Source of the DNA: Deltaproteobacteria bacterium
GTDB taxonomy: Bacteria; Desulfobacterota; DSM-4660; Desulfatiglandales; B25-G16
Reading direction: 5' to 3'
DNA: 6,792 nt
NCBI GenBank assembly: GCA_003646935.1
Contig: QMLW01000102.1
Coordinates: 1-6,792, forward strand
Shown: in pieces, positions 1 through 5,852 of the stretch
Layout: each line of letters opens with the position of its first letter
How positions within the stretch are numbered: the first letter of the stretch is position 1
Program-made: the position numbers and the translations under genes
The notes under the pieces: model-generated
Databases searched by the model: none
What the model was told of the DNA's origin: nothing
The model's input: the letters and a program-made list of their open reading frames with translations, nothing else

Positions 1-359
1 CCACCCTCAAGCTTCACAGCGTCACATCCACCCTCTTTTATAAATCGGCCGGCATTTTCAATGGCCTTGTCAATACCGGTCTGGTAAGACATGAAAGGCA
101 TATCTCCTATTACAAAGGCATACGTAGTACCCCTTGTTACCGCCTTTGTGTGGTGAATCATCTCTTCCATACTCACAGGCACTGTGGAGGTGTAGCCGAG
201 CACCACCATGCCCAACGAATCTCCGACCAGGATGGTGTCAATAGCCGCCCGGTCAACCATCTGGGCCGTGGGGTAGTCATAGGAGGTCATCATGGTTATC
301 TTTTCCCCCTGCTCTTTTTTGGCGATCAGGCCGGCGATGGTTATTTTTTTCCTTTCCAT
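1..359 (-). CDS. panB: 3-methyl-2-oxobutanoate hydroxymethyltransferase (ketopantoate hydroxymethyltransferase), 5' part only
   Basis: PanB transfers a hydroxymethyl group from 5,10-methylene-tetrahydrofolate to 2-oxoisovalerate to give ketopantoate, the committed step towards pantothenate and CoA in the cytosol. Reading the minus strand from the ATG at 359-357 gives 119 complete codons that run off the left edge. The family is usually 260-280 residues, so somewhat less than half is present. Seen directly: the N-terminal segment MTSYDYPTA (residues 24-32), the VGDSLGMV block with D47, the GDMPF block with D86, and VKLEGG at the cut. In the family the two aspartates (D45 and D84 in E. coli) bind the metal and K112 lies in the KLEGG region, which corresponds to K116 here. 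The start is supported by GGAG 7-8 bases upstream on the minus strand. It is divergent from rplM. Downstream genes, often panC in other genomes, lie outside the window. Confidence 0.97.
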   Translation of the reverse strand, partial: MERKKITIAGLIAKKEQGEKITMMTSYDYPTAQMVDRAAIDTILVGDSLGMVVLGYTSTVPVSMEEMIHHTKAVTRGTTYAFVIGDMPFMSYQTGIDKAIENAGRFIKEGGCDAVKLEG

Positions 360-425
360 TGCTATCTCCAATTGAAAGCATCTCCAAGCTGCATATTTTT
401 AAGTCTAGGCGATATTATTAAATTC

Positions 426-447
426 TTGTGCACCTTAGTGAGCACAA
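426..447. promoter_or_regulatory. inverted repeat overlapping the panB -10 region, possible operator
   Basis: TTGTGC (426-431) and GCACAA (442-447) form perfect 6-base arms around a 10-base centre, and 8 of the 11 possible pairs of the 22-base dyad match. It covers the candidate panB -10 box and would lie at or just upstream of the start of transcription. The position suits a repressor site. I do not recognise the motif as that of a named regulator, and chance occurrence in AT-rich DNA is possible. Confidence 0.3.
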
Positions 448-460
448 CAAAGGTTGTCAA
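432..460 (-). promoter_or_regulatory. candidate sigma70-type promoter for panB
   Basis: On the minus strand a perfect TTGACA (460-455) is followed after 17 bases by TAAGGT (437-432), which matches only three of six consensus positions. Transcription would start near 425, giving a leader of about 65 bases before panB. An AT-rich stretch at 462-485 lies just upstream and could act as an UP element. The -35 box and spacing are good and the -10 box is weak, so this is tentative. Confidence 0.35.
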
Positions 461-551
461 GTTATTTTAATTATTTAAATTATTTTCGTATAAGTAAACT
501 CCATACATGCTTTAATGACTATTGAGTTCATAATTATTCTTTTAAATATCC

Positions 552-580
552 TTGACAATACGGCGAAATTTCTTTAAAGA
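552..580 (+). promoter_or_regulatory. candidate promoter for rplM-rpsI
   Basis: A perfect TTGACA at 552-557 is followed after 17 bases by TAAAGA (575-580), which keeps three of six -10 positions. Transcription would start near 587 and leave a leader of about 68 bases. A perfect TATAAT lies further down at 601-606 but has no recognisable -35 box at normal spacing. Which of the two is used cannot be told from sequence alone. The AT-rich 462-550 stretch upstream would favour strong transcription, as expected for ribosomal protein genes. Confidence 0.4.
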
Positions 581-610
581 AGATGACTTTAGCAATAATC
601 TATAATCATA

Positions 611-623
611 ACTACCGGGTAGT
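611..623 (+). promoter_or_regulatory. 13-base palindrome in the rplM leader
   Basis: ACTACCGGGTAGT is a perfect odd palindrome with 6-base arms around a central G. It lies 31 bases before the rplM start. If transcription starts near 587 the site is inside the leader RNA, although a 1-base loop must open to a 3-base loop with 5-base arms. If the TATAAT at 601-606 is the real -10 box, the palindrome covers +1 and would act as a DNA operator. Its role is unproven. Confidence 0.3.
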
Positions 624-654
624 AAGGGCACGAGGGCAGCCGGATCGCAGAGAA

Positions 655-1083
655 ATGAAAACCTTTGTCGCAAAAGAGCATGAGGTAGACAAGAAGTGGT
701 ATCTCGTAGATGCCTCGAATAAGATCCTCGGCAGGTTGGCCAGTGAAATCGCAACCATCCTGAGGGGAAAACACAAGGCCATCTTTACATCTCACATGGA
801 TGCCGGTGATTATGTAATCGTGGTGAATGCGGATAAGGTGGCATTAACCGGGGGTAAATTGGATAAAAAGGCCTATTACCGTCACAGTGGGTATGTGGGC
901 GGGCTCAAAAAGACCACTGCGAGGCAGTTATTTGAGAAGAAACCCGAGGACCTCATCAGGCTCGCGGTAAAGGGGATGCTTCCTAAGACGAGCCTTGGTA
1001 GAAGACAGCTGACAAAGCTCAAGATTTACGCCGGCCCGAACCATCCTCATCAAGCCCAACAACCGGTGAATTTGGAGAGCTAA
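655..1083 (+). CDS. rplM: 50S ribosomal protein L13
   Basis: L13 is an early-assembling large-subunit protein that binds 23S rRNA. The 142-residue product matches the usual bacterial length of 140-150. Family hallmarks seen: the N-terminal [17 protein letters not shown] segment, the central HSGY-GGLK stretch, [11 protein letters not shown], and the C-terminal [13 protein letters not shown]. The same frame stays open upstream to an ATG at 583, but those 24 extra codons have no L13 similarity and overlap the promoter region, so I use the ATG at 655. The Shine-Dalgarno before it is poor (only GCAGAG close by), leaving room for leader-based control. The stop at 1081-1083 abuts the rpsI start, the standard L13-S9 pair in bacteria. 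Confidence 0.97.
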   Translation: MKTFVAKEHEVDKKWYLVDASNKILGRLASEIATILRGKHKAIFTSHMDAGDYVIVVNADKVALTGGKLDKKAYYRHSGYVGGLKKTTARQLFEKKPEDLIRLAVKGMLPKTSLGRRQLTKLKIYAGPNHPHQAQQPVNLES

Positions 1084-1476
1084 ATGGCGGAAGAAAACTT
1101 TTACGCTACTGGTAAAAGGAAGAGGGCGGTCGCAAGGGTCTGGATGAAACTGGGTGAGGGGAACATCGTCATAAACAAGCAGCCCATAGACAATTATCTC
1201 ACCACTGAAATTGCCAAGATGATTGTTACCCAACCCCTGGAGCTTACCAATACCGTGGGGAGATACGATATCACGGTGAACGTGAAGGGGGGAGGATTCT
1301 CCGGCCAGGTTGGTGCTATTAAACACGGCATAAGCCTCGCCCTCCTGAAGATAAATGATGAGTTCAGAGAGCCCTTAAAAAAGGCGGGTTTCATCACCAG
1401 GGATTCCCGAATAAAGGAGCGCAAGAAGTATGGGTTGCGCTCTGCCAGGGCCAGGTACCAATATTCAAAGAGATAA
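1084..1476 (+). CDS. rpsI: 30S ribosomal protein S9
   Basis: S9 sits in the head of the small subunit, and its C-terminal tail reaches the P-site tRNA. The product has 130 residues, the typical length. Visible hallmarks: [15 protein letters not shown] near the N-terminus, the [16 protein letters not shown] glycine-rich segment in the middle, [18 protein letters not shown], and the invariant-type SKR ending at the last three residues. The start codon follows the rplM stop with no gap. Its Shine-Dalgarno, GGAG at 1075-1078, lies inside the last rplM codons, so the two proteins are probably translationally coupled for equal output. A strong terminator begins 24 bases after the stop, ending this two-gene operon. 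Confidence 0.98.
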   Translation: MAEENFYATGKRKRAVARVWMKLGEGNIVINKQPIDNYLTTEIAKMIVTQPLELTNTVGRYDITVNVKGGGFSGQVGAIKHGISLALLKINDEFREPLKKAGFITRDSRIKERKKYGLRSARARYQYSKR

Positions 1477-1500
1477 TCTGCTTGTCCAACACGGGCTATA

Positions 1501-1530
1501 AAAGGGAGGTCGTGTGACTTCCCTTTTTTT
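1501..1530 (+). terminator. intrinsic terminator of the rplM-rpsI operon
   Basis: An 11-base stem (1501-1511 with 1516-1526, one G-U pair) closes a GTGT loop and runs into seven T residues at 1524-1530. It lies 24 bases after the rpsI stop. Read on the minus strand the hairpin is followed only by TTTT and then mixed sequence, so termination is mainly on the plus strand. Confidence 0.88.
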
Positions 1531-1590
1531 AGGCCTTCACGATCCATTTCCTCGATCACGGTACGCGCTCCTGATAAGCTAGTCCAAGAA

Positions 1591-1618
1591 AAATGGTATG
1601 GAGGTGTCTCAACCATTT
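1591..1618. promoter_or_regulatory. inverted repeat over the truA promoter -35 region
   Basis: AAATGGT (1591-1597) and ACCATTT (1612-1618) are perfect 7-base inverted copies separated by 14 bases. The dyad spans the place where the -35 element of the 1625-1633 promoter would lie. That promoter has a poor -35 sequence, so an activator or repressor at this dyad is conceivable. No regulator can be named. Confidence 0.25.
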
Positions 1619-1624
1619 GAAGCG

Positions 1625-1633
1625 TGGTATAAT
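1625..1633 (+). promoter_or_regulatory. extended -10 promoter for the truA-miaA unit
   Basis: TGGTATAAT is a perfect extended -10 element (TG-N-TATAAT). The expected -35 position near 1605-1610 reads TGTCTC, a poor match, which is common for extended -10 promoters. Transcription would start near 1640, about 29 bases before the truA GTG. It lies after the rpsI terminator, in the right place to open the next transcription unit. Confidence 0.6.
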
Positions 1634-1668
1634 GGCGCTGGCGGGGGTTTCGGCAGAGGGAAAAGATT

Positions 1669-2424
1669 GTGGATGAGAGGCAGGGCGAAAAGAACATCAA
1701 ATTGGTGATTGCCTACGACGGAACAGGTTACTTTGGGTGGCAGCGACAGCTTGATCAGCCCACCATACAGGGAACCATAGAGGAGAAAATAGGGCTCATG
1801 GTGGGCGCGCCCGTTACGCTGATCGGCTCAGGCAGAACGGATGCTGGAGTACATGCCGTCAATCAAGTAGCGAATTTCAGGGTTGCAACGACCTTGACCC
1901 CCCCTGTTTTCCTCAAAGGCCTCAATTCCCTGCTTCCGGAAAGCATCGCTATAAAAAAGGCTGAATATGCACCTATTGATTTCCATGCCAGGTATGATGC
2001 CAAGAGCAAGGTATATGAGTATCGAATCTATAACGAGAAACTCCGATCTCCTTTCCTTCGACAGTATGCATGGCACATAGCACGCTCGCTCGATACAAAG
2101 CCCATGATGGAGTGCCTGGAGATCATCACGGGGACCCATGATTTTTCCGCCTTCTGCTCAGCGGGAGACGGACAAATCAACGCAGTTCGGACCATGATTC
2201 GGGCAGCACTGAGCGTTAGGGAGGACAATCTCCTTGTGTTTGATTTTGAGTCCACTGGCTTTCTGAGACATATGGTCAGAACTATCATGGGCACCATTGC
2301 AAAGGCGGGCCTCGGAGAGATCAGCGTCGACAGGGTTCAGGAGATATTGGAGTCCAAAGATCGGCAGCAGGCCGAAGCCAAGGCCCCCCCAGGAGGACTC
2401 TATCTCATCGACGTTCGATATTAA
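1669..2424 (+). CDS. truA: tRNA pseudouridine(38-40) synthase TruA
   Basis: TruA converts uridines 38, 39 and 40 in the anticodon arm of many tRNAs to pseudouridine. The product has 251 residues, within the family range of 240-270. Seen: YDGTGYFGWQRQ at residues 16-27, the catalytic signature GSGRTDAGVHA at 53-63 with D58 as the nucleophilic aspartate (D60 in E. coli), HDFSAFCSAG in the second half, and FLRHMVRTIMGTIAKAG near the C-terminus. The start is a GTG at 1669, preceded by AGAGGG about 9 bases upstream; no ATG fits, because the family core begins a few residues later. It is the first gene of the plus-strand unit driven from the extended -10 promoter. miaA follows after 44 bases, so this is a tRNA-modification pair. 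Confidence 0.97.
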   Translation: MDERQGEKNIKLVIAYDGTGYFGWQRQLDQPTIQGTIEEKIGLMVGAPVTLIGSGRTDAGVHAVNQVANFRVATTLTPPVFLKGLNSLLPESIAIKKAEYAPIDFHARYDAKSKVYEYRIYNEKLRSPFLRQYAWHIARSLDTKPMMECLEIITGTHDFSAFCSAGDGQINAVRTMIRAALSVREDNLLVFDFESTGFLRHMVRTIMGTIAKAGLGEISVDRVQEILESKDRQQAEAKAPPGGLYLIDVRY

Positions 2425-2437
2425 GCAGTATGCGCTG

Positions 2438-2452
2438 ACACCTCTCCGGTGT
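2438..2452 (+). other. small hairpin in the truA-miaA gap
   Basis: ACACC (2438-2442) and GGTGT (2448-2452) form a perfect 5-base stem with a TCTCC loop, extendable by one G-U pair. It ends 16 bases before the miaA ATG, where no Shine-Dalgarno is seen. It could influence miaA translation or RNA processing. It has no T tract, so it is not a terminator. Short stems like this often arise by chance. Confidence 0.25.
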
Positions 2453-2468
2453 TCTGGGTTCTAGTCTC

Positions 2469-3392
2469 ATGACAGAGGAGCTCCCAAAATTACTCATACT
2501 CAGCGGGCCAACTGCTTCCGGAAAGAGCGAGTTGGCCATCGAATTGGCCTCGCTTTTAGGGGCTGAGATACTCAATGCTGATTCCATGCAGGTGTATCGA
2601 GGCATGGATATAGGCACTGCAAAGCTTCCAATTCCTAAAAGAGGAGGCATCACTCATCATCTGATCGATATCGTTGATCCGGATCAAGAGTTCAACGCAG
2701 CCCTGTTTCGTTCCCACGCTCTTCCCATCATAGATGATTTGAGCAGGAGAGATATACCTATCATCGTGGTGGGGGGTACAGGGCTCTATGTAAAGGCCCT
2801 CCTGGGTGGCCTTTTCTCGTGTCCTCCCTCTCAGCGAGAATTGAGACAGAAGTTGTGGGAGGAATGCGAAGACAAGGGTTCGACCTATCTCTATGAGAGA
2901 TTGTGCAACCTTGACAGCAAGGCGGCGGAGCGTATTCACCCGACGGATGCGATACGGATCATAAGGGCCTTAGAGGTACTCGATCTTACGGGAAGGCCCT
3001 TCTCGGAGGTGACCGATGAGCATAGCTTTTCAGACAGGAGATTCTTGCCGCTCCACCTCTGTCTTTTCGTTGAGAGAGAAGTCCTCTATGACAGGATTAA
3101 CAGCAGAACCCTTTCGATGATCGACGCCGGACTCGTTGGCGAGGTTGAGGGGCTCCTCAGGATGGGGTATGGGCCAGAGCTGAAGCCTATGAAGGCCATC
3201 GGGTACCGGCATATCGTTGGCTATCTCAAAGGCGATTGGGATCTGGATGAGGTGGTCAGGCTCATCCAGCGAGATACCAAGAGGTACGCAAAGAGACAGA
3301 TAACCTGGTTCAGGGCCGATCCAGAGGTTGTCTGGGTTAATCCCGACGATCGCTCGGAGATAATCCACATGGTGAGGGCATTCAGGCAATAG
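2469..3392 (+). CDS. miaA: tRNA dimethylallyltransferase (tRNA delta(2)-isopentenylpyrophosphate transferase)
   Basis: MiaA moves a dimethylallyl group from DMAPP to N6 of A37 in tRNAs that read UNN codons, the first step of i6A/ms2i6A synthesis. The length of 307 residues is normal. Seen: the P-loop GPTASGKS at residues 13-20, NADSMQVYRGMDIGTAK at 37-52 including the presumed catalytic D38, VVGGTGLY at 100-107, HPTDAIRIIRALEV at 157-170, KAIGYRHIVGYL at 242-253 and KRYAKRQITWFR at 271-282. The ATG at 2469 is the only usable start: the frame upstream has no start codon before a TGA at 2436, and the P-loop begins 12 residues in. No Shine-Dalgarno precedes it. It is probably cotranscribed with truA; the next promoter overlaps its 3' end. 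Confidence 0.98.
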   Translation: MTEELPKLLILSGPTASGKSELAIELASLLGAEILNADSMQVYRGMDIGTAKLPIPKRGGITHHLIDIVDPDQEFNAALFRSHALPIIDDLSRRDIPIIVVGGTGLYVKALLGGLFSCPPSQRELRQKLWEECEDKGSTYLYERLCNLDSKAAERIHPTDAIRIIRALEVLDLTGRPFSEVTDEHSFSDRRFLPLHLCLFVEREVLYDRINSRTLSMIDAGLVGEVEGLLRMGYGPELKPMKAIGYRHIVGYLKGDWDLDEVVRLIQRDTKRYAKRQITWFRADPEVVWVNPDDRSEIIHMVRAFRQ

Positions 3393-3393
3393 C

Positions 3394-3422
3394 TTGACCT
3401 TTAAGGGCATTTTCTTTAGACT
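3394..3422 (+). promoter_or_regulatory. candidate internal promoter for the lipoprotein gene
   Basis: TTGACC (3394-3399, five of six -35 positions), a 17-base spacer and TAGACT (3417-3422, four of six -10 positions) begin one base after the miaA stop. Transcription would start near 3429 and leave a leader of about 39 bases. It would let the envelope genes be expressed apart from truA-miaA, although nothing between them looks like a terminator. Confidence 0.5.
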
Positions 3423-3450
3423 GAAATTCTACTCGCCATAGGTTCCATAC

Positions 3451-3459
3451 AAGGAGGTG
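3451..3459 (+). promoter_or_regulatory. near-perfect Shine-Dalgarno of the lipoprotein gene
   Basis: AAGGAGGTG is almost fully complementary to the 3' end of 16S rRNA and lies 8 bases before the ATG at 3468. It is by far the strongest ribosome binding site in the window and fixes the start of the lipoprotein gene. It suggests high translation of that protein compared with the neighbouring miaA and the following gene. Confidence 0.8.
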
Positions 3460-3467
3460 CGGGGATT

Positions 3468-4601
3468 ATGGATGCTTTGAGATGGAGGAACGGCTTTTTG
3501 GCCTTTATGGGCTTCATCGCTGGGGTTCTTCTCTTAGGCGGCTGCGCCCCAACGACACGGGTGCCGATAGCAACGCTCGATACCCCTGAACACCATGCCT
3601 ATAGCGGTATGAGATTGCTGGAGAACGGTAAAGTTGCGGATGCGGAACGGGAGTTCGTGTCTGCAATGGCGCTCGATCAAACATACGCCCCAGCGCATCG
3701 AGGCTTAGGGTTAGTTCTAGGACACAAAGGGGATTCTCAGGCCGCCTTGCAATACATGGCAAAGGCAGAGGAATTGGCCAAGGGTAATCAGGAGAAGGCC
3801 CTGGCCTATGTGGGATTCATGCGTCTCTACACACAACAGAAGGGTGAGGGGTGGCTGGAGCAGGTGGAGAGCTACTTTAGAGCGGCAATGAAAACGCTCA
3901 AGGATCTGCCGGAGATGCCCGATCCTTACTACCATATGGGCATTGCGTACAAGGAGGCCTTTCGGTTTAGCGACGCAGCCGGGGCTTTCAAAAAGGTGCT
4001 GGAGATCAACAAGACACTCATGAGCGAGGCAGATCAACAGCTCACGCTAGCCATGAAAATAGAAAGGGCCATGCCCACCACCCTCATCGGAAAAAAGGTG
4101 GCCCTTCTCGAGAAGGTGAGAAGAATTGACATTGCAGCCCTCTTTATCCGGGAACTGAAATTAGACCAGGTTTACGAGGACGTAAAATCCCCGATTAGTG
4201 ATGTACCCATTCCACCCGATGTAGATGATCATCCGCTGAGAACCGATGTGCAGAAAGTCATCACCCTTGGCATCAAGGGCCTCGACACCTTTCCCGACGG
4301 AACCTTCGCGCCCAATGAGGTTATCTTACGGGCAAGCTACGCCATAATGATCGCGGATATTATCAAAACCCTTACCCATAATCCCTCTTTAGCGAATAAA
4401 TATACTGGAAGCATCTCCCCCTTTGCCGATGTGAGAAACGACGTCCCTTACTTCAATGCGGTTATGGTCTGCACCACCAGGGGCATCATAGAGGCCAAAG
4501 GCGGTATGAGGCAGAGTATCTTCGGGCCAATGGACTCCATATCAGGAGCAGAGGCCCTGCTGGCTATTAGAAAGCTCAAGGAGGATTTAAGGCTATTCTA
4601 A
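3468..4601 (+). CDS. predicted outer-membrane lipoprotein with TPR repeats and C-terminal SLH domain
   Basis: The product has 377 residues. Residues 1-25 form a lipoprotein signal peptide: charged start, hydrophobic core 10-23, then the lipobox LGG|C with C26 as the lipidated residue. A27 follows and there is no aspartate at +2, so in a Gram-negative the outer membrane is the expected site. Residues 42-109 and 152-186 hold tetratricopeptide-like helical hairpins (for example YAPAHRGLGLVLGHKGDSQA and YYHMGIAYKEAFRFSDAAGA). After a charged linker, 250-300 matches an S-layer homology motif with FPDGTFAPNE (275-284) and the R288-A289 pair of the TRAE signature. A second, weaker SLH unit covers 317-372 (FADV start, IFGPMDSISGAEA). 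In known families SLH domains bind cell-wall polymers, and TPRs bind proteins. I infer an outer-membrane protein that touches the cell wall and recruits partners. No named family is recognised. The next gene starts 21 bases later and is likely its partner. Confidence 0.85.
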   Translation: MDALRWRNGFLAFMGFIAGVLLLGGCAPTTRVPIATLDTPEHHAYSGMRLLENGKVADAEREFVSAMALDQTYAPAHRGLGLVLGHKGDSQAALQYMAKAEELAKGNQEKALAYVGFMRLYTQQKGEGWLEQVESYFRAAMKTLKDLPEMPDPYYHMGIAYKEAFRFSDAAGAFKKVLEINKTLMSEADQQLTLAMKIERAMPTTLIGKKVALLEKVRRIDIAALFIRELKLDQVYEDVKSPISDVPIPPDVDDHPLRTDVQKVITLGIKGLDTFPDGTFAPNEVILRASYAIMIADIIKTLTHNPSLANKYTGSISPFADVRNDVPYFNAVMVCTTRGIIEAKGGMRQSIFGPMDSISGAEALLAIRKLKEDLRLF

Positions 4602-4622
4602 GGACTCGATGCAGGCCCTTTT

Positions 4623-5852
4623 ATGGATCAAGTGATTACACGAAACAATATGCGGGGCACTCAGAGGCATCGCTCTTTTTTTTGCACTATGCGAGGGTTT
4701 CTGAATATCTCTCTACTCGCATTGTTCCTATGTGTGGCTTTTTTCCCCGCCTCTGAGCCGATCTTTGCTCAGGAAACCACAGAGCCCGTTAGCGAAGAAA
4801 GGATTGTCACCGGAACGGGGCGAATATTTAGTGAAAATGTCGCTGATGCCCGAAATGAGGCCATCTCCCAGGCATTCTTAAGGGCCGTTGAGGAGTACCT
4901 CGTCCAGAAACTGGGTCCCCGGGCAATGGCGAATAACTTTCAACGGCTGTATGAGGAGGTTCTCTCCAGGGCAAAGGAACAGATACAGAATTATCAAATC
5001 ATCACGGAGTTCACAGACGATCGATACGTGAGGGTGCTGATAAAGGCCAGGGTAAACACGGCGGTCTTGGGAACGATACTCGAGGATATGGGCCTGCGTG
5101 AAAGGGGAACCCTCCAGATCGACGTGCTCTTTCTGGTATCGGAGAAGGGAACGGGGTCTTCAGCCTCCGGTTGGTGGACCGACCCCCTGGCCCACACGTC
5201 TCTCAGCCTTACGGAACTGCTTCTGAGCCAGGTCTTTGAGAACAGGGGATTTAGGGTCATCAACCGATCGTTCTTTCCTCCTGAGGAGGGCTATGATGAG
5301 GGCATGCTCCAAATAAGCCTGACCGATGAAGACGTGTTGAAGTGGGGCAACCTGCTATCAGCCCAGGTGGTTATCACCGGAGAAGCGACCATGTCCGGTG
5401 AATCACGAGCCTCGGTGTATCTACGGGCCATACGAGTGAAGGATGGCACAACGCTTGCTCAGGGATTCAGGGAAGGAAAGCCCAGCAGTGCCCGGAGCGA
5501 GGAGATGAGCGCCATGGAGTCTGCCATTAACAAGTGGGCTCACGACATGGTTCCCTATATAGTAGAGGTCTTTCAGCCCGCTAAACAGGCAGTGAATCAG
5601 ATCATCATCACCCTCAGAGGACTTAAAACCTATAAGGAACTTCACGCTATCAAGGAGTTCTTCACCGCCAATTTTCCTGAAGTCGAATCGGTCACGGAAA
5701 GAAGATTGAAGCGAGAGTACGTGAGCGTTTCCATCAAGCTGAAGGGCGACGCACGGGGATTGGCAAGGAAGGCCTCGAACCACCCCAAGAGGCCCTTTCT
5801 ATTTTACATCAGCGACATTGACGACAAGGGATTCACGGTGGTGAGAAGATGA
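4623..5852 (+). CDS. secreted protein with FlgT/LPP20-like N-terminal and CsgG-like middle region
   Basis: The product has 409 residues from the ATG at 4623. A hydrophobic segment at 28-44 followed by EPIFA|Q predicts a signal peptide cut after A49, so the protein should be periplasmic or bound to the outer membrane; there is no lipobox. Residues 60-158 follow the FlgT N-terminal/LPP20 pattern: GTGRIF, an alpha helix of the ARNEAISQAFLRAVEEYL type, then IQNYQIITEF and YVRVLIKARVN strands. Residues 163-316 resemble the nucleotide-binding-like fold of CsgG or the FlgT middle domain (AQVVITGEATMSG, SVYLRAIRVKDGTTLAQ, then helix 293-310). The C-terminal 325-409 shows a beta-alpha-beta-beta-alpha-beta pattern I cannot name. 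The start is uncertain: M10 (4650) and M23 (4689) are alternatives, M23 giving a more typical signal peptide, but none has a good Shine-Dalgarno. Its last codons overlap the next gene by 4 bases. Family assignment is by pattern only. Confidence 0.8.
   Translation: MDQVITRNNMRGTQRHRSFFCTMRGFLNISLLALFLCVAFFPASEPIFAQETTEPVSEERIVTGTGRIFSENVADARNEAISQAFLRAVEEYLVQKLGPRAMANNFQRLYEEVLSRAKEQIQNYQIITEFTDDRYVRVLIKARVNTAVLGTILEDMGLRERGTLQIDVLFLVSEKGTGSSASGWWTDPLAHTSLSLTELLLSQVFENRGFRVINRSFFPPEEGYDEGMLQISLTDEDVLKWGNLLSAQVVITGEATMSGESRASVYLRAIRVKDGTTLAQGFREGKPSSARSEEMSAMESAINKWAHDMVPYIVEVFQPAKQAVNQIIITLRGLKTYKELHAIKEFFTANFPEVESVTERRLKREYVSVSIKLKGDARGLARKASNHPKRPFLFYISDIDDKGFTVVRR

Noticed and set aside
150..470. 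106-codon plus-strand frame opposite panB
   Set aside because: It is antisense to panB, whose minus-strand translation is an unmistakable family match; the plus frame is histidine-rich noise.
601..606. Perfect TATAAT as the main rplM -10 box
   Set aside because: No -35-like hexamer lies 15-19 bases upstream and there is no TG extension, so I did not call it as the promoter, though it remains an alternative.
583..654. 24-codon N-terminal extension of L13 from the ATG at 583
   Set aside because: It has no L13-like residues, overlaps the promoter region, and the canonical L13 start MKTFVAK lies at 655 with normal length.
1194..1700. 168-codon minus-strand frame across rpsI and the intergenic region
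   Set aside because: It is antisense to the highly conserved rpsI, crosses its terminator, and has no protein signature.
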